DNA of 64,000 bases from Gammaproteobacteria bacterium (GCA_035501935.1 DATJVC010000039.1:1-64000); one strand, 5' to 3'; positions 21,324 to 33,764 are shown, numbered from the stretch's first letter. The notes: generated by a model from the sequence alone, not told the origin. Made by a program: numbers and translations.

Positions 21324-23198
21324 ATGAATCGCACGCCATTGTGGAAATGGATCCTGATCGGGGTCGTGCTCATTCTCGGCGCCATCTATTCGGCGCCCAA
21401 TCTCTTTGGCGAGGATCCGGCGGTGCAGATCTCCGCCAAAAACGGCCAGCCGCCTGATATCGTACTGGAGGCCAAGATCGAGCAGGCGTTGAAAAACGAA
21501 AAGCTCGCGAGCAAGGCGGAAGAGCGCACCGCGCAGAGCCTGCTGGTCCGGTTTGGCGACACCGAGACGCAACTGAAGGCCTATGATGCCCTGGTTCAGG
21601 CGCTGGGAGACGAATATGTCGTGGCGCTCAATCTGGCGCCGGCGACACCGAAGTGGCTGGCGGTGCTGGGCGCCAAGCCCATGTATCTGGGGCTGGACCT
21701 GCGCGGCGGGGTGCATTTCCTGCTCGCCGTCGATACGGCGGCGGCCATCGTGCAGGCCGAGGAGCGCTTCGTCACCGACCTGCGCTCCTCCTTCCGCGAG
21801 CAGAAGATCCGCTACAAGAACATCGCCCGCGTGGAGCAGGGCGGCTTGACGGTCACGTTCAATGATCAGGAGGACCGGCAAAAAGCGGAGAAGCTTCTGG
21901 CGCGGGAATTTTCCGCCCTGCAGATCACGACTGCGGACACCAGCGGCACCACGATCGGGCTCAAGATCAACGAGGCCTACCTTGCCGACGCGAAGAAAAC
22001 CGCCCTGCAACAGAACCTGACGACCCTGCGCAACCGCGTCAACGAACTGGGCGTGGCCGAGCCGGTCATCCAGCAACAGGGCGAGGACAATATCGTGGTG
22101 GAACTGCCCGGCGTCCAGGACACCGCGCGCGCCAAGGAAATCCTGGGCGCGACCGCCACGCTGGAATTCCACATGGTGGACTTCGAGCATGACCTGGCCG
22201 AGGCGCAGGCGGGCAAGGTGCCGCCCGGTTCGAAGCTCTACAAGAACCGCCAAGGCCATGCGGTGCTGTTGAAAAAGGAGGTCATGTTGACTGGCGAGTA
22301 CATCATCGATGCCGCCTCCGGTTTCGATCAACAGAGCAACACGCCGAACGTCAGCATTCGCCTGAACAGCAAGGGTGGCGCCCTGTTCAGCCGCGCCACG
22401 CGCGACAACGTCGGCAAGCCGATGGCGGTCGTGTTCATCGAGAACAAGGTCAAGACGGTGAAGGAGGGCGAGGAGACCAAGAAAATCACGAGCCGCACGG
22501 AGGAGGTCATCAACGTCGCCACCATACGCGAGGAACTGGGCCGCAGCTTCCAGATCACCGGCCTGGAAAACACACACGAGGCGCGCAATCTGGCGTTGCT
22601 GCTGCGCGCCGGCTCGCTGGCGACGCCGGTCGAGATCGTCGAGGAACGCACGGTCGGCCCCAGTCTCGGCGCCGAGAACATCAAGCGCGGCTTTCATTCC
22701 ACCTGGGTCGGCTTCGTTGCCATCGCCATATTCATGATCATTTATTACCTGGTGTTCGGCATCACCGCGGTGGTGGCGCTGGCCGTCAACGTGATGCTGC
22801 TCATCGCGCTGCTGTCGGTGCTGCAGGCGACCCTGACGCTGCCCGGTATGGCCGGCATCGCGCTGACGGTCGGCATGGCGATCGACGCCAACGTGCTTAT
22901 CAATGAACGCATCCGCGAGGAACTGCGCAACGGCGTCAGCCCGCAGGCCAGCATCACGGCGGGTTACGAGCGGGCCTTCGCGACCATCCTCGATACCAAT
23001 ATCACCACACTCATCGCCGGCATCGCGCTGTATGGCTGGGGCACGGGGCCGGTGCGCGGCTTCGCCGTGGTGCTGTGCCTCGGTATTCTCACCTCGATGT
23101 TCAGCGCCGTCATGGTGTCGCGTAGTCTCGTCAACATGATCTACGGCTATCGCCGACGGTTGACCCGCATCGCCATCGGCAATACCACGTGGAAATAA
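21324..23198 (+). CDS. secD: Protein translocase subunit SecD
   Basis: 624 residues. One N-terminal membrane helix, a large periplasmic region (P1 domain with LGLDLRGGVHFLL near 123-135), and five C-terminal membrane helices (from about residue 455). The conserved GLENTHEARNLALLLRAGSLATP and the channel motif GMAIDANVLINERIREELRNG are intact. With SecF it uses the proton gradient to pull exported proteins through SecYEG. The secF start is 25 bases downstream. Confidence 0.97.
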   Translation: MNRTPLWKWILIGVVLILGAIYSAPNLFGEDPAVQISAKNGQPPDIVLEAKIEQALKNEKLASKAEERTAQSLLVRFGDTETQLKAYDALVQALGDEYVVALNLAPATPKWLAVLGAKPMYLGLDLRGGVHFLLAVDTAAAIVQAEERFVTDLRSSFREQKIRYKNIARVEQGGLTVTFNDQEDRQKAEKLLAREFSALQITTADTSGTTIGLKINEAYLADAKKTALQQNLTTLRNRVNELGVAEPVIQQQGEDNIVVELPGVQDTARAKEILGATATLEFHMVDFEHDLAEAQAGKVPPGSKLYKNRQGHAVLLKKEVMLTGEYIIDAASGFDQQSNTPNVSIRLNSKGGALFSRATRDNVGKPMAVVFIENKVKTVKEGEETKKITSRTEEVINVATIREELGRSFQITGLENTHEARNLALLLRAGSLATPVEIVEERTVGPSLGAENIKRGFHSTWVGFVAIAIFMIIYYLVFGITAVVALAVNVMLLIALLSVLQATLTLPGMAGIALTVGMAIDANVLINERIREELRNGVSPQASITAGYERAFATILDTNITTLIAGIALYGWGTGPVRGFAVVLCLGILTSMFSAVMVSRSLVNMIYGYRRRLTRIAIGNTTWK

Positions 23199-23223
23199 GC
23201 TGCTAAACCGCCGGGGGCCCGCC

Positions 23224-24162
23224 ATGGAATTTTTCAAGATCCGCAAAGACATCCCGTTCATGCGCCATGCGCTGGTGTTCAACGTGATCTCCGCGTTCAC
23301 GTTCGTACTGGCGGTGATCTTTCTCAGCGTGCGGGGCTTGAATCTGGGCGTGGATTTCACCGGCGGCACGGTGATGGAGGTGAGCTATCCCCAGGCGGCC
23401 GATCTTGACAAGATCCGCAATGCGCTCGCCGATATCGGTTACCGCGAGGTGCCGGTGCAGAATTTCGGCACCACGACCGATGTGCTGATTCGCCTGCCGG
23501 CGCGCAAGGGCGTGGCGCAGGCCCATATCTCCGACGACGTCATGGCGGCGTTGCGCAAGGTCGATCCGGGCGCCGAACGGCGGCGCGTGGAGTTCGTCGG
23601 GCCGCAGGTGGGCGAGGAGTTGCTGGAAAACGGCGGGCTGGCGCTCCTGTTCGTATCGATAGGCATCGTGGTCTATCTGTGGGTGCGATTCGAATGGAAA
23701 TTCGGTCTGGCGGCCATCATCGCCAATCTGCACGACGTCGTGATCATCCTGGGCTTTTTTGCCTTCTTCCAGTGGGACTTCTCACTCTCCGTGCTGGCGG
23801 CGGTGCTGGCAGTGCTGGGTTATTCGGTCAATGAGTCGGTGGTGGTCTTCGACCGCGTGCGCGAAAACTTTCACAAGATGCGCACCGCGACGGTCCCCCA
23901 GATCATCGACAACGCCATCACGCGCACCCTCTCGCGCACCATTATTACCCATGGCTGCACCCAGCTGGCGGTGCTGTCGATGCTGTTCTTCGGCGGTGAG
24001 ACATTGCATTACTTCGCCCTCGCGCTGACCGTCGGCATCCTGTTCGGAATCTACTCCTCGGCGCTGGTGTCCAGCCCCATCGTAATGTGGCTGGGGGTCT
24101 CGCGCGGCGACCTTGTGCGGCCGCCGGTGATCAAGGAAGGGGCCGAATTCAACCGGCCCTGA
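23224..24162 (+). CDS. secF: Protein translocase subunit SecF
   Basis: 312 residues with an N-terminal helix, the motif GVDFTGGTVMEV, a periplasmic domain and five C-terminal membrane helices. The conserved GYSVNESVVVFDRVREN and TRTLSRTIITHG segments are clear. It partners SecD. A start at the ATG 23224 gives the usual length, and the gene ends 85 bases before pdxB. Confidence 0.97.
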   Translation: MEFFKIRKDIPFMRHALVFNVISAFTFVLAVIFLSVRGLNLGVDFTGGTVMEVSYPQAADLDKIRNALADIGYREVPVQNFGTTTDVLIRLPARKGVAQAHISDDVMAALRKVDPGAERRRVEFVGPQVGEELLENGGLALLFVSIGIVVYLWVRFEWKFGLAAIIANLHDVVIILGFFAFFQWDFSLSVLAAVLAVLGYSVNESVVVFDRVRENFHKMRTATVPQIIDNAITRTLSRTIITHGCTQLAVLSMLFFGGETLHYFALALTVGILFGIYSSALVSSPIVMWLGVSRGDLVRPPVIKEGAEFNRP

Positions 24163-24246
24163 GGGTTGATGCTGACCCATCACGCCCCCGGTGTTTTTTC
24201 GTATGAGGGGGTGGCGCAATGAAGATGCAGTGTCGCGAGGCACGCG

Positions 24247-25356
24247 TTGAACATCGTCGCTGATCAAAATATCAATCAAGTCGGGCAGGCCTTCCATGGC
24301 TGGGGAAACGTCCGGCGGGTTGCCGGGCGCGAACTGCGGGCGGCGGATGTCGGCGACGCCGATCTGCTGCTGGTGCGGTCCGTGACCCGCGTCGATGCGG
24401 CCCTGCTCAAGAGCAGCCGCGTGCGCTTCATCGGTTCGGCCACCAGCGGCATCGATCATGTTGATATACCGTATTTGCAGAAACGTGGCATCGCCTTTGC
24501 CCACGCCCCCGGCAGCAACGCCATCTCGGTGGCGGAATACGTGCTGGCGGCTGTCTGTCGCTGGGCCGGGCAAAAGGGCAGGATGTTGCCCGCGCTCCGC
24601 GCCGGCGTGATCGGCTGCGGTCAGGTCGGCGGCCGCGTCATATCTTTTCTGGAGGCGATGGGGATCTCCTGCCGGCGCAACGACCCACCGCTCAGGGAAG
24701 CCACTGGCGATCCGCGCTATCTCGATCTGGACGCGGTGCTCGATGCCGATATAGTCACGTTGCATGTGCCGCTGACGCGTACCGGCACACATCCCACGCG
24801 GCGGCTTCTGGGCGCCGATGTTTTGCCGCGGTTGAGGAGCGATGTGTTGTTGATCAACGCCGCGCGCGGCGGCGTGATCGACGAACCGGCGCTGTTGTCC
24901 ATGCTGGCGCGGCACCCCGGCATGGAAGTGGTGATCGATTGCTGGGAGCGGGAACCGGACATTGATGTGGCCCTGTTGGAGCGTGCACTGATCGCGACGC
25001 CGCACATCGCCGGTTACAGCCACGACGGCAAGCTCCGCGCCACGCACCAGGTGTACGAGGCCGCCTGCCGGCATTTCGATCACACACCGGCGTGGCAGCC
25101 GAAGATGACGCCGCCGGCGAAGCTGACCGCGGGCGCCACGGTGAGTGAAACGGTGTTGAACTGTTATGATCCGGAACATGACAGCGCGGCATTGAAACAA
25201 ATGCTCAAATTACCGGCGACGGAACGGGCGGCGTATTTCGATCGATTGCGACGCGATTATCCGGCACGGCGCGAATTCGCGGCGCACCGGTTCACGCCGC
25301 CCGGCCCGCCCGCGGCCATCGCGCCCACGCTGCGATCGTTGGGATTTCAATGCTGA
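24247..25356 (+). CDS. pdxB: Erythronate-4-phosphate dehydrogenase (TTG start)
   Basis: The NAD-dependent second step of the DXP-independent pyridoxal phosphate pathway. 369 residues: a D-2-hydroxyacid dehydrogenase with MNIVADQNI at the N-terminus, [13 protein letters not shown], the NAD loop [12 protein letters not shown], and the C-terminal dimerisation domain of PdxB (about 285-369). The only in-frame start is TTG at 24247, with GAGG at 24237-24240. Nearby ATGs at 24219 and 24225 are out of frame. Its stop overlaps the first possible purT start. Confidence 0.93.
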   Translation: MNIVADQNINQVGQAFHGWGNVRRVAGRELRAADVGDADLLLVRSVTRVDAALLKSSRVRFIGSATSGIDHVDIPYLQKRGIAFAHAPGSNAISVAEYVLAAVCRWAGQKGRMLPALRAGVIGCGQVGGRVISFLEAMGISCRRNDPPLREATGDPRYLDLDAVLDADIVTLHVPLTRTGTHPTRRLLGADVLPRLRSDVLLINAARGGVIDEPALLSMLARHPGMEVVIDCWEREPDIDVALLERALIATPHIAGYSHDGKLRATHQVYEAACRHFDHTPAWQPKMTPPAKLTAGATVSETVLNCYDPEHDSAALKQMLKLPATERAAYFDRLRRDYPARREFAAHRFTPPGPPAAIAPTLRSLGFQC

Positions 25357-26564
25357 TGAAAGAAGAAATGAGCGGCCATGCACATACCACGCTGGGCACG
25401 CCGTCAACGGCAGGCGCCACGCGATTGTTGTTGCTGGGATCGGGTGAACTCGGCAAGGAGGTCGCCATCGAGGCGCAGCGACTGGGCGTCGAGGTCATCG
25501 CCGTGGATCGCTACGCCAACGCCCCCGCCATGCAGGTCGCGCATCGTTCGCACGTGATCAACATGCTGGACGGGGCCGCGCTGCGCCGGATCATCGAGCA
25601 GGAAAAACCGCACTACGTTGTTCCGGAAATCGAGGCCATCGCCACCGATACGCTGATCGAACTTGAAGGTGACGGGTTTACCGTGATCCCCACCGCCCGC
25701 GCCACGCAGCTGACGATGAACCGCGAGGGGATACGCCGGCTGGTGGCCGAGGAGCTGAAGCTCAAGACCTCGCCTTACCGATTTGCCGGCAGTCTTGAGG
25801 AATTCCGCGGCGCAGTGGCGGCCATTAGCCTGCCTTGCGTGGTGAAGCCGGTGATGAGTTCCTCCGGCAAGGGCCAATCCACGATCAAGACGCCGGCGGA
25901 GGTCGAACCGGCTTGGGATTATGCGCTTAAAGGCGGCCGCGCGGGCAGCCGGCGGGTGATCGTCGAAAGCTTCGTGCAATTCGATTACGAGATTACATTG
26001 CTGACCGTGCGCCACCGCGATGGCACTTCGTTCTGCGCCCCGATCGGCCATTTGCAGATCGACGGTGATTACCGTGAATCCTGGCAGCCGCAGCCGATGT
26101 CGGCCGCGGCGCTTGAGGAGGGACGGCGCATCGCCCGTGTCGTCACCGACACGCTCGACGGCCGCGGCGTCTTCGGCGTGGAACTGTTCGTGCGTGGCGA
26201 TGAAGTGTGGTTCAGCGAAGTGTCGCCGCGCCCGCACGACACGGGCCTGGTGACCTTGATCTCGCAGGACCTGTCCGAGTTCGCCCTGCACGTGCGGGCG
26301 ATACTGGGCCTGCCGGTGCCCGTGATCCGCCAGCACGGCCCGGCGGCCTCCTGCGCGCTGCTGGTCGAAGGTCACTCGGAAAATATGCGGTTCAAAAATA
26401 TCGAGCAGGCGCTGAAGGAACCGGACACCGCACTGCGCCTGTTCGGCAAGCCGGAGGTGCGGGGACATCGCCGGATGGGCGTCACCCTGGCCTTGGGCGC
26501 CGATGTCGAAGCCGCCCGCGCCAAGGCCCGTGCCGCGGCCGCGGCAATCACTGTTGAGTTGTAA
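25350..26564 (+). CDS. purT: Formate-dependent GAR transformylase
   Basis: ATP-grasp enzyme that formylates glycinamide ribonucleotide with formate in purine synthesis. About 404 residues. [21 protein letters not shown] near 29 is the N-terminal nucleotide-binding motif, [14 protein letters not shown] the ATP-grasp loop, and [14 protein letters not shown] the metal site. Three in-frame ATGs exist (25350, overlapping pdxB by 7 bases; 25356; 25368). The choice is uncertain because the family's conserved part starts later. Confidence 0.95.
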   Translation: MLMKEEMSGHAHTTLGTPSTAGATRLLLLGSGELGKEVAIEAQRLGVEVIAVDRYANAPAMQVAHRSHVINMLDGAALRRIIEQEKPHYVVPEIEAIATDTLIELEGDGFTVIPTARATQLTMNREGIRRLVAEELKLKTSPYRFAGSLEEFRGAVAAISLPCVVKPVMSSSGKGQSTIKTPAEVEPAWDYALKGGRAGSRRVIVESFVQFDYEITLLTVRHRDGTSFCAPIGHLQIDGDYRESWQPQPMSAAALEEGRRIARVVTDTLDGRGVFGVELFVRGDEVWFSEVSPRPHDTGLVTLISQDLSEFALHVRAILGLPVPVIRQHGPAASCALLVEGHSENMRFKNIEQALKEPDTALRLFGKPEVRGHRRMGVTLALGADVEAARAKARAAAAAITVEL

Positions 26565-26613
26565 GAATAATGGCTTATATTCTTGTCAACGACATCTGCC
26601 TGAGAGGGAAACC

Positions 26614-27003
26614 ATGCGCATTCTGCACACCATGTTGAGGGTCGGTAATCTCGATCGCTCAATCGATTTTTACACCCAGGTGCTGGGCATGAAGGTGCTG
26701 CGCCGCAAGGACTATCCCGATGGCGAGTTCACGCTCGCCTTCGTCGGCTTTGGCGAAGAGAAGGAAACGGCGGTGCTGGAGCTGACCTACAACTGGGGTA
26801 CGGAAAGATATGACATGGGCGGCGCCTATGGCCATGTCGCCATCGAGGTGGACGATGCCGCGCGGGCCTGCGACCAGGTGCGCGCCAGGGGCGGCAGGGT
26901 CGTGCGCGAAGCGGGCCCCATGAAACACGGCACCACCGTCATCGCCTTTGTCGAGGATCCCGACGGCTACAAGATCGAATTCATCGAAAAGGGCACCTGG
27001 TAA
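26614..27003 (+). CDS. gloA: Glyoxalase I
   Basis: Converts the methylglyoxal-glutathione hemithioacetal to lactoylglutathione. 129 residues from the ATG at 26614 ([20 protein letters not shown]), with GAGAGGGA just upstream; an earlier in-frame start overlaps purT. The metal ligands of the bacterial Ni/Co type are visible: H5, E56 (VLELTYNWG), H74 (YGHVAIEV) and E122 (YKIEFIE). The usual length supports a single-domain homodimer. Confidence 0.96.
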   Translation: MRILHTMLRVGNLDRSIDFYTQVLGMKVLRRKDYPDGEFTLAFVGFGEEKETAVLELTYNWGTERYDMGGAYGHVAIEVDDAARACDQVRARGGRVVREAGPMKHGTTVIAFVEDPDGYKIEFIEKGTW

Positions 27004-27103
27004 GCCGTAGTTCCTGTCAATCCGGCCGCAATGTCCGGTCGGTTGACGGTCGGAGTCGGCTACCTCAGAATCTGCGGCCCCAACCCGTATTCTCCCTCCG
27101 CGG

Positions 27104-27919
27104 ATGCAAAACAATAATACGAATAATGCCGAACCGCTGGTCAGGATCCGCGGGCTCACCTTCAAACGCGGCCAGCGAGCCATTTTCGACAACGTCGATA
27201 TTAATATCCAGCGTGGCAAGATCACCGCCATCATGGGACCTTCCGGTTGCGGCAAGACCACCTTGCTGCGGCTGATCGGCGGCCAATTGAGGCCGCTGTC
27301 CGGCAGCGTTCAGGTCGACGGCGTCGAAGTGCCCGCGCTCTCGCGCCGGGCGCTGATGAATCTGCGCAAGCGCATGGGCATGCTGTTCCAGAGCGGCGCC
27401 CTGCTGACCGATCTGAACGTGTATGAAAACGTCGCCTTCCCGCTGCGCGAACATACCCCGTTGCCGGAGTCCGCGATCCGCGATCTGGTGCTGATGAAGC
27501 TGGAGGCCGTGGGCCTGCGCGGCGCGCGCGGACTCATGGCGGCGCAGCTGTCGGGCGGCATGGCGCGGCGCGTGGCCCTGGCGCGTGCCATCGCGCTCGA
27601 GCCGATGATGATCATGTACGACGAACCCTTTGCCGGCCAGGACCCGATCTCGATGGGCGTGCTCATTCGTCTGATCAAATCCCTGAACGAGGCCTTGGGA
27701 ATCACCAGCGTCATCGTTTCGCACGACATCCACGAAACCGTATCCATCGCCGACTATGTTTATATCCTGTCGGCGGGGAAAATAGTGGGGGAGGGCACCC
27801 CCGCGGACCTGGCCAGCACGAATTCACAATGGGTGCGGCAGTTCATGCAGGCGCTGGCCGATGGCCCAGTGCGGTTCCACTATCCTGCCGCCGCCATCGG
27901 CGAGGATCTGTCACTGTGA
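27104..27919 (+). CDS. mlaF: Phospholipid transporter ATPase MlaF
   Basis: ATPase of the MlaFEDB inner-membrane complex that maintains outer-membrane lipid asymmetry. 271 residues. Walker [10 protein letters not shown] is near residue 45, the signature [16 protein letters not shown] near 147, and Walker [16 protein letters not shown] follows with DE instead of DP-type spacing usual for this family. The stop overlaps the GTG start of mlaE (GTGA), indicating coupled translation. First gene of a seven-gene run to murA. Confidence 0.96.
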   Translation: MQNNNTNNAEPLVRIRGLTFKRGQRAIFDNVDINIQRGKITAIMGPSGCGKTTLLRLIGGQLRPLSGSVQVDGVEVPALSRRALMNLRKRMGMLFQSGALLTDLNVYENVAFPLREHTPLPESAIRDLVLMKLEAVGLRGARGLMAAQLSGGMARRVALARAIALEPMMIMYDEPFAGQDPISMGVLIRLIKSLNEALGITSVIVSHDIHETVSIADYVYILSAGKIVGEGTPADLASTNSQWVRQFMQALADGPVRFHYPAAAIGEDLSL

Positions 27920-28707
27920 AAACATGGTTTCTGGACAGACTGCAGAACCTCGGCCAGTGGGGGCTGGCGTCGCTCGAACGGCTGGGCCGGGGGACCCTGT
28001 TTTTTATCGCCGTTGTCGGCGGCATCCCGGAAATCCTGCGGCGCGGCCGGCTGATTGTGGCGCAGATTTACGCCGTGGGCGCGTTGTCGCTGGTCATCAT
28101 CGTGGTCTCGGGCATTTTCGTGGGCATGGTGCTGGGCCTGCAGGGATATAATACGCTGGTTGATTTCGGCGCGGCCGAATCGCTGGGTGAACTGGTGGCC
28201 CTGTCGCTGGTCCGCGAACTGGGGCCGGTGGTAACGGCGCTGTTGTACGCCGGCCGCGCCGGTTCGGCGCTGACTGCGGAAATCGGCCTGATGAAAACCA
28301 CAGAGCAACTGTCAGCGATGGAAATGATGGCCGTGGATCCGCTGCATCGCGTCATCGCGCCGCGATTGCTGGCGGGGATTATCTCCATGCCGCTCCTGGC
28401 TGCGATTTTCAGCATCCTGGGCGTGTATGGCGGCCATTTCGTCGGCGTCACCCTGCTGGGCGTGGATGATGGGGCGTATTGGTCGCAGATGCAGGCCTCG
28501 GTGGACTGGCACGAGGATATTATGAACGGCGTCATCAAGAGCTTCGTATTCGGCATTGTAGTGACGTGGATCGCCCTGTTCGAGGGTTATGACACGGTGC
28601 CGACCTCGGAGGGGATCAGCCTGGCGACGACGCGCACGGTGGTGAACTCGAGCCTCGCCGTGCTGGGGCTGGATTTTGTGTTGACGGCGCTGATGTTCAA
28701 CAAATAA
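27916..28707 (+). CDS. mlaE: Phospholipid transporter permease MlaE
   Basis: 263 residues from a GTG overlapping the mlaF stop ([16 protein letters not shown]). Five to six membrane segments. Conserved MlaE blocks: [34 protein letters not shown], the [17 protein letters not shown] coupling region and a C-terminal [16 protein letters not shown]. It forms the membrane channel of the Mla complex with MlaF on the cytoplasmic side. Confidence 0.96.
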   Translation: MKTWFLDRLQNLGQWGLASLERLGRGTLFFIAVVGGIPEILRRGRLIVAQIYAVGALSLVIIVVSGIFVGMVLGLQGYNTLVDFGAAESLGELVALSLVRELGPVVTALLYAGRAGSALTAEIGLMKTTEQLSAMEMMAVDPLHRVIAPRLLAGIISMPLLAAIFSILGVYGGHFVGVTLLGVDDGAYWSQMQASVDWHEDIMNGVIKSFVFGIVVTWIALFEGYDTVPTSEGISLATTRTVVNSSLAVLGLDFVLTALMFNK

Positions 28708-28751
28708 CACGGCCCGTACGCGGTGCGTACAAGGCGGCGGAGGATGGGATG

Positions 28752-29225
28752 ATGACCAATACAAGAACGCTGGAGATCGTGGTGGGCGGGTTCATTTTCG
28801 CCGGGTTGGTGGCGCTGCTCATGCTGTCGATGAAGGTCAGCAACCTGACGGATATCGGCGGCACCGACGGCTACGAGATCAAGGCCAAGTTCGACAATAT
28901 CGGCGGGCTCAAGGTCCGCTCGCCGGTCAAGATGGCGGGCGTGAAGATTGGCCAGGTGTCGGCGATTGATTTCGACAATACCAACTACAAGGCCGTGGCC
29001 ACGCTTAAAATCGATCGCCGCTACGACAAGATCCCGACCGACACCTCGGCCAAAATATTCACTGCCGGCCTCTTGGGCGAGCAATACGTCAGCCTGGAGG
29101 CCGGCGGTGATGATCACTATCTCAAGCAGGGCGGGGAAATCACGCTGGTATCCAATGCGGTGGTGCTGGAGCAAGTCATCGGCCAATTCCTTTATAATAA
29201 GGCTGCTGGAAACGACAAGAAATGA
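28752..29225 (+). CDS. mlaD: Periplasmic MCE-domain subunit MlaD
   Basis: 157 residues from the second of two tandem ATGs (28749, 28752), with AGGA 7-11 bases before it. An N-terminal membrane anchor (about 8-25) is followed by one MCE domain (YEIKAKFDNIGGLKVRSPVKMAGVKIGQV to LLGEQYVSLEAGG). It forms the hexameric ring through which lipids pass, attached to MlaE. The C-terminal helix is short, as in many non-enteric homologues. Confidence 0.95.
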   Translation: MTNTRTLEIVVGGFIFAGLVALLMLSMKVSNLTDIGGTDGYEIKAKFDNIGGLKVRSPVKMAGVKIGQVSAIDFDNTNYKAVATLKIDRRYDKIPTDTSAKIFTAGLLGEQYVSLEAGGDDHYLKQGGEITLVSNAVVLEQVIGQFLYNKAAGNDKK

Positions 29226-29285
29226 CGATGGGACCCTGGTTCCCTGGGTGACCTACAAAGACAGCAACAGGCGGAGATAAAGATT

Positions 29286-29921
29286 ATGAAACGCGGGCAA
29301 TGGTGGGCGGCATTATTGGGCGGATTAGTGGCGGTGGCGGTGGGGGCATCCGTTGGGCCGGAAGAGGTGGTCAAGGGCACCACCGATCAGGTGTTCAGCC
29401 GCATCAAGGCTGACGAGCCGTCGCTCAAACAGGACGTGACCAGGCTTTATAACCTGGTCAACGAATTGATCATTCCGCATTTTGATTTCCAGCGGGCCTC
29501 GCAACTGGTGCTGGGCAAAAACTGGCGTGGCGCCAGCGATGATCAACGCCTGCGGTTTGCCGAGGCCTTCAAGGAACTCATGGTGCGTACCTACGCCAAC
29601 GCGTTGTTCCAGTATGTCGACCAACAAATCACCTACAAATCCGTGGAGCCGGAGCAGGACGGCAAGATCATGACCGTGCGCACGCAGATCGAGCAACCGG
29701 GCGCGGAGCCGGTGGCGGTCAACTACCGCATGCATGAGGTCAACGGCGAATGGAAGGTCTACGATGTCATCGTGGGCGGCATCAGTCTGCTGGTGACCTA
29801 CCGTGATTCGTTTTCATCGGAGATCAGCCAGTCCGGCATCGACGCGCTGATCGCACATTTGCAGAGTCACAATCAGGAACTGGCGGCCAAGAATACACCG
29901 CACCCCGCTGCCGCCCAGTGA
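29286..29921 (+). CDS. mlaC: Periplasmic phospholipid shuttle MlaC
   Basis: 211 residues with a signal peptide (hydrophobic about 7-20, cleavage near VGAS). The MlaC (Tol-Tol-Ttg2 family) features are present: LVNELIIPHFDFQRASQLVLGKNWR, and VYDVIVGGISLLVTYRDSF near the C-terminus. It carries phospholipids between the MlaA complex in the outer membrane and MlaFEDB. Its stop overlaps the mlaB GTG. Confidence 0.95.
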   Translation: MKRGQWWAALLGGLVAVAVGASVGPEEVVKGTTDQVFSRIKADEPSLKQDVTRLYNLVNELIIPHFDFQRASQLVLGKNWRGASDDQRLRFAEAFKELMVRTYANALFQYVDQQITYKSVEPEQDGKIMTVRTQIEQPGAEPVAVNYRMHEVNGEWKVYDVIVGGISLLVTYRDSFSSEISQSGIDALIAHLQSHNQELAAKNTPHPAAAQ

Positions 29922-30232
29922 CAGCGGCCATGGCCCGCATCGAACCCGTGGGCGATCATACCTGGCGCATCGCTGGGGAGCTGACGCTGCACACCCTGCC
30001 GGCATTGCTGGCGGAGTCAGCGGCACTGCGTGCCGCGGCGACCCCGTCGCAGGGGCTTGAATTGGACCTGTCGGGAGTCACGCGCATCGACAGTTCCGCC
30101 GTCGCGCTGCTGCTCGCCTGGATGCGTGCCGCGCGACGGGCGGGTACGTCAGTGAAATTCCGGCAGGCGCCGCGCCAACTGCTCTCGATCGCGGAAGTCA
30201 GCGGCGTCCGTTCGCTGTTGCCCTTGGTTTGA
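29918..30232 (+). CDS. mlaB: STAS-domain subunit MlaB
   Basis: 104 residues if started at the GTG overlapping the mlaC stop (GTGA); an ATG at 29930 is possible. A single STAS domain with the conserved LELDLSGVTRIDSSAVALLLAWMRAARR loop. MlaB binds MlaF in the cytoplasm and regulates the transporter. Position at the end of mlaFEDC is the standard one. Confidence 0.92.
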   Translation: MTAAMARIEPVGDHTWRIAGELTLHTLPALLAESAALRAAATPSQGLELDLSGVTRIDSSAVALLLAWMRAARRAGTSVKFRQAPRQLLSIAEVSGVRSLLPLV

Positions 30233-30241
30233 TGAAAAGCA

Positions 30242-30475
30242 GTGGCGATGACGCCGGCGGAGATTCAACGACTCATCGAGACAGGCCTGCCGGGCGCACG
30301 GGTGGAGGTGCGCGGCGCCGACGGCATGCATTTCGAGGCGCTGGTGGTGAGCGAGGAATTTCGCGGGCTGCCGACGGTCAGGCAGCATCAGCGGGTTTAT
30401 CAAATTCTGGGTGGGCGCATGGGACGGGAAATCCATGCGTTGGCTTTGCGTACTTCCACACCTGATGGCGGCTGA
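30242..30475 (+). CDS. ibaG: BolA-family protein IbaG
   Basis: 77 residues of the small BolA/IbaG class (IQRLIETGLPGARVEVRGADGMHFEALVVSEEF, then QHQRVYQILGGRMGREIHALALRT). Known members bind a [2Fe-2S] cluster with monothiol glutaredoxin. Start is GTG 30242 or, two codons later, ATG 30248. Its place between mlaB and murA is conserved in Gammaproteobacteria, although the link to lipid transport is unexplained. Confidence 0.93.
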   Translation: MAMTPAEIQRLIETGLPGARVEVRGADGMHFEALVVSEEFRGLPTVRQHQRVYQILGGRMGREIHALALRTSTPDGG

Positions 30476-31759
<1,284 letters not shown>

Positions 31760-31764
31760 CAGCC

Positions 31765-32439
31765 ATGAAGATGAAGAAGCCAACGAAAACAAATTTGAAA
31801 CGCCCGGATCCTGGCGCGCCGTTGACGCTGGCTGTGTCGAAGGGCCGCATTCTCGACGAGGCGCTGCCGTTGCTCGCGCGTATTGGCATAAAACCGCTGG
31901 AGGATCCGGGGCGCTCGCGCAAGCTGATCCTGAAGACCAGCCGACCGGAATTGCGGCTCGTGATCATACGGGCACAGGACGTGCCGACCTACGTCGAGCA
32001 CGGCGCCGCAGAGGCGGGCATCGCCGGCCGGGACGTGTTGATGGAATATCAGAGCGAGGAATTGTACGAACCGCTGGATCTGGGCATCGCCCGCTGCCGT
32101 CTGGTGGTGGCCGGCCGCGACCGCATCCTCTCCGCCGTGCGCCCGCGCGTGGCGACCAAGTATCCCAATATCACGCGTGCCTATTTCGCCGCCCGCGGCG
32201 AACAGGCGGAAATCATCAAGCTCTACGGCTCGATGGAACTGGCGCCGCTCGCCGGTCTCGCCGATCGCATCGTTGATCTCGTGAACACGGGCCGCACCCT
32301 GCGCGACAACGGGCTGGTGGAACTTTCGACCATCGCCGAGATCAGTGCACGCCTCATCGTCAACAAGGCGGCGATGAAGGTCAAGCATGTCGCCGTGCAG
32401 AAATTAACCGCGCAACTGGCGAAAGCCATTCGCTCCTGA
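31765..32439 (+). CDS. hisG: ATP phosphoribosyltransferase, short form
   Basis: First step of histidine synthesis. 224 residues from the ATG at 31765, with a Lys-rich N-terminal extension before [18 protein letters not shown]. It lacks the C-terminal regulatory domain of the long form, so it is the short HisG that needs a HisZ partner, which is not in this window. [21 protein letters not shown] is the PRPP-binding region. Its stop is 2 bases before hisD. Confidence 0.95.
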   Translation: MKMKKPTKTNLKRPDPGAPLTLAVSKGRILDEALPLLARIGIKPLEDPGRSRKLILKTSRPELRLVIIRAQDVPTYVEHGAAEAGIAGRDVLMEYQSEELYEPLDLGIARCRLVVAGRDRILSAVRPRVATKYPNITRAYFAARGEQAEIIKLYGSMELAPLAGLADRIVDLVNTGRTLRDNGLVELSTIAEISARLIVNKAAMKVKHVAVQKLTAQLAKAIRS

Positions 32440-32441
32440 AG

Positions 32442-33764
32442 ATGACCGCGACCCGGACACTCAAGCCACGCCGTTTGCGCACCCGCGATGCCGGCTTCAA
32501 ACCGGCGCTGGAGGCATTGCTGGGGCGGGAAACGGCGCGGGATGACGCCGTTGATGCCACCGTGAGGGACATCATCAACCAGGTGCGCAGCCGCGGCGAC
32601 GCGGCATTGATCGAATACACCAACCGCTACGATCGGCGGCAATTGGTCTCCGCTGCTGAGCTGGAAGTTCCGCGGGCAGGGCTTGAGGAGGCGCGCGCAA
32701 CGCTTAATCCGGAATTGAGAACGGCACTGGAGTCCGCTGCCGGTCGCATCCGCGCCTATCACGAGCGCCAGCGGCAGAGTTCGTGGAGCTATGTCGAGGC
32801 TGATGGCACGGTGCTGGGCCAGCAGGTGACGCCGCTCGATCGCGTGGGCGTGTATGTGCCGGGCGGCCGCGCCGCCTATCCCTCCTCGGTGCTGATGAAC
32901 GTCATCCCGGCCAGGGTGGCCGGTGTGGGCGAGATTATCATGGCGGTGCCGGCGCCCGACGATGTGCTGGAACCCGTGGTGCTGGCCGCCGCGGCGATCG
33001 CCGGCGTGGATCGCGCCTTTACCATGGGTGGGGCGCAGGCAGTTGCCGCCCTGGCCTACGGCACGGCGGTCGTGCCGCGCGTCGACAAGATCGTGGGGCC
33101 GGGCAACCTGTATGTCGCGCGGGCCAAGGCCATGGTCTTCGGCGCGGTGGGTATCGACATGATCGCCGGCCCTTCCGAGATCCTGGTGATCTGCGACGGG
33201 AAAACGAACGCCGACTGGATCGCGATGGACCTCTTCTCGCAGGCCGAGCATGACGAGGAGGCGCAGGCCATCCTGCTTTGCCCGGACGCGGGTTTTCTCG
33301 ATGCGGTCGAAGCCAGTATCCGCCGTCTGCTGCCGGATCAACCGCGCGCCACCATCATCCGGCAGTCCCTCGCGGATCGCGGCGCCCTCATCGAAGTCGG
33401 GGATCTCGACGAGGCCGTTGAAATCGCCAATCACATCGCCGCGGAACATCTGGAACTTTCCGTGGAAGATCCCGCCCCGCTCGCGGGCAAAATCCGCCAT
33501 GCCGGGGCGATATTTCTGGGCCGCCACGTGCCGGAGGCGCTGGGCGATTACTGCGCAGGACCGAATCACGTGCTGCCGACGGGGCGCACGGCGCGCTTCT
33601 CCTCGCCGCTCGGCGTCTATGATTTCCAGAAGCGCTCTTCGCTGATCCAGTGCACGCCAGCGGGCGCCGAGCGGCTGGGCAGGCTCGCGGCCGCACTGGC
33701 GCGCGCGGAGGGATTGCCGGCGCACGCCGCCTCCGCAGAATATCGCTTTAAATCCTCTGAATAA
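32442..33764 (+). CDS. hisD: Histidinol dehydrogenase
   Basis: Zinc enzyme that oxidises histidinol to histidine with NAD. 440 residues. [32 protein letters not shown], the zinc-site [10 protein letters not shown] and [14 protein letters not shown] are all conserved. The last two codons and the stop (TCT GAA TAA) lie within the first hairpin arm of the array at 33755-33871. Confidence 0.97.
   Translation: MTATRTLKPRRLRTRDAGFKPALEALLGRETARDDAVDATVRDIINQVRSRGDAALIEYTNRYDRRQLVSAAELEVPRAGLEEARATLNPELRTALESAAGRIRAYHERQRQSSWSYVEADGTVLGQQVTPLDRVGVYVPGGRAAYPSSVLMNVIPARVAGVGEIIMAVPAPDDVLEPVVLAAAAIAGVDRAFTMGGAQAVAALAYGTAVVPRVDKIVGPGNLYVARAKAMVFGAVGIDMIAGPSEILVICDGKTNADWIAMDLFSQAEHDEEAQAILLCPDAGFLDAVEASIRRLLPDQPRATIIRQSLADRGALIEVGDLDEAVEIANHIAAEHLELSVEDPAPLAGKIRHAGAIFLGRHVPEALGDYCAGPNHVLPTGRTARFSSPLGVYDFQKRSSLIQCTPAGAERLGRLAAALARAEGLPAHAASAEYRFKSSE

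Noticed and set aside
31765-32439. HisG as a truncated gene
   Set aside because: The lack of the C-terminal domain matches the known short HisG form that works with HisZ, so it is not damage.
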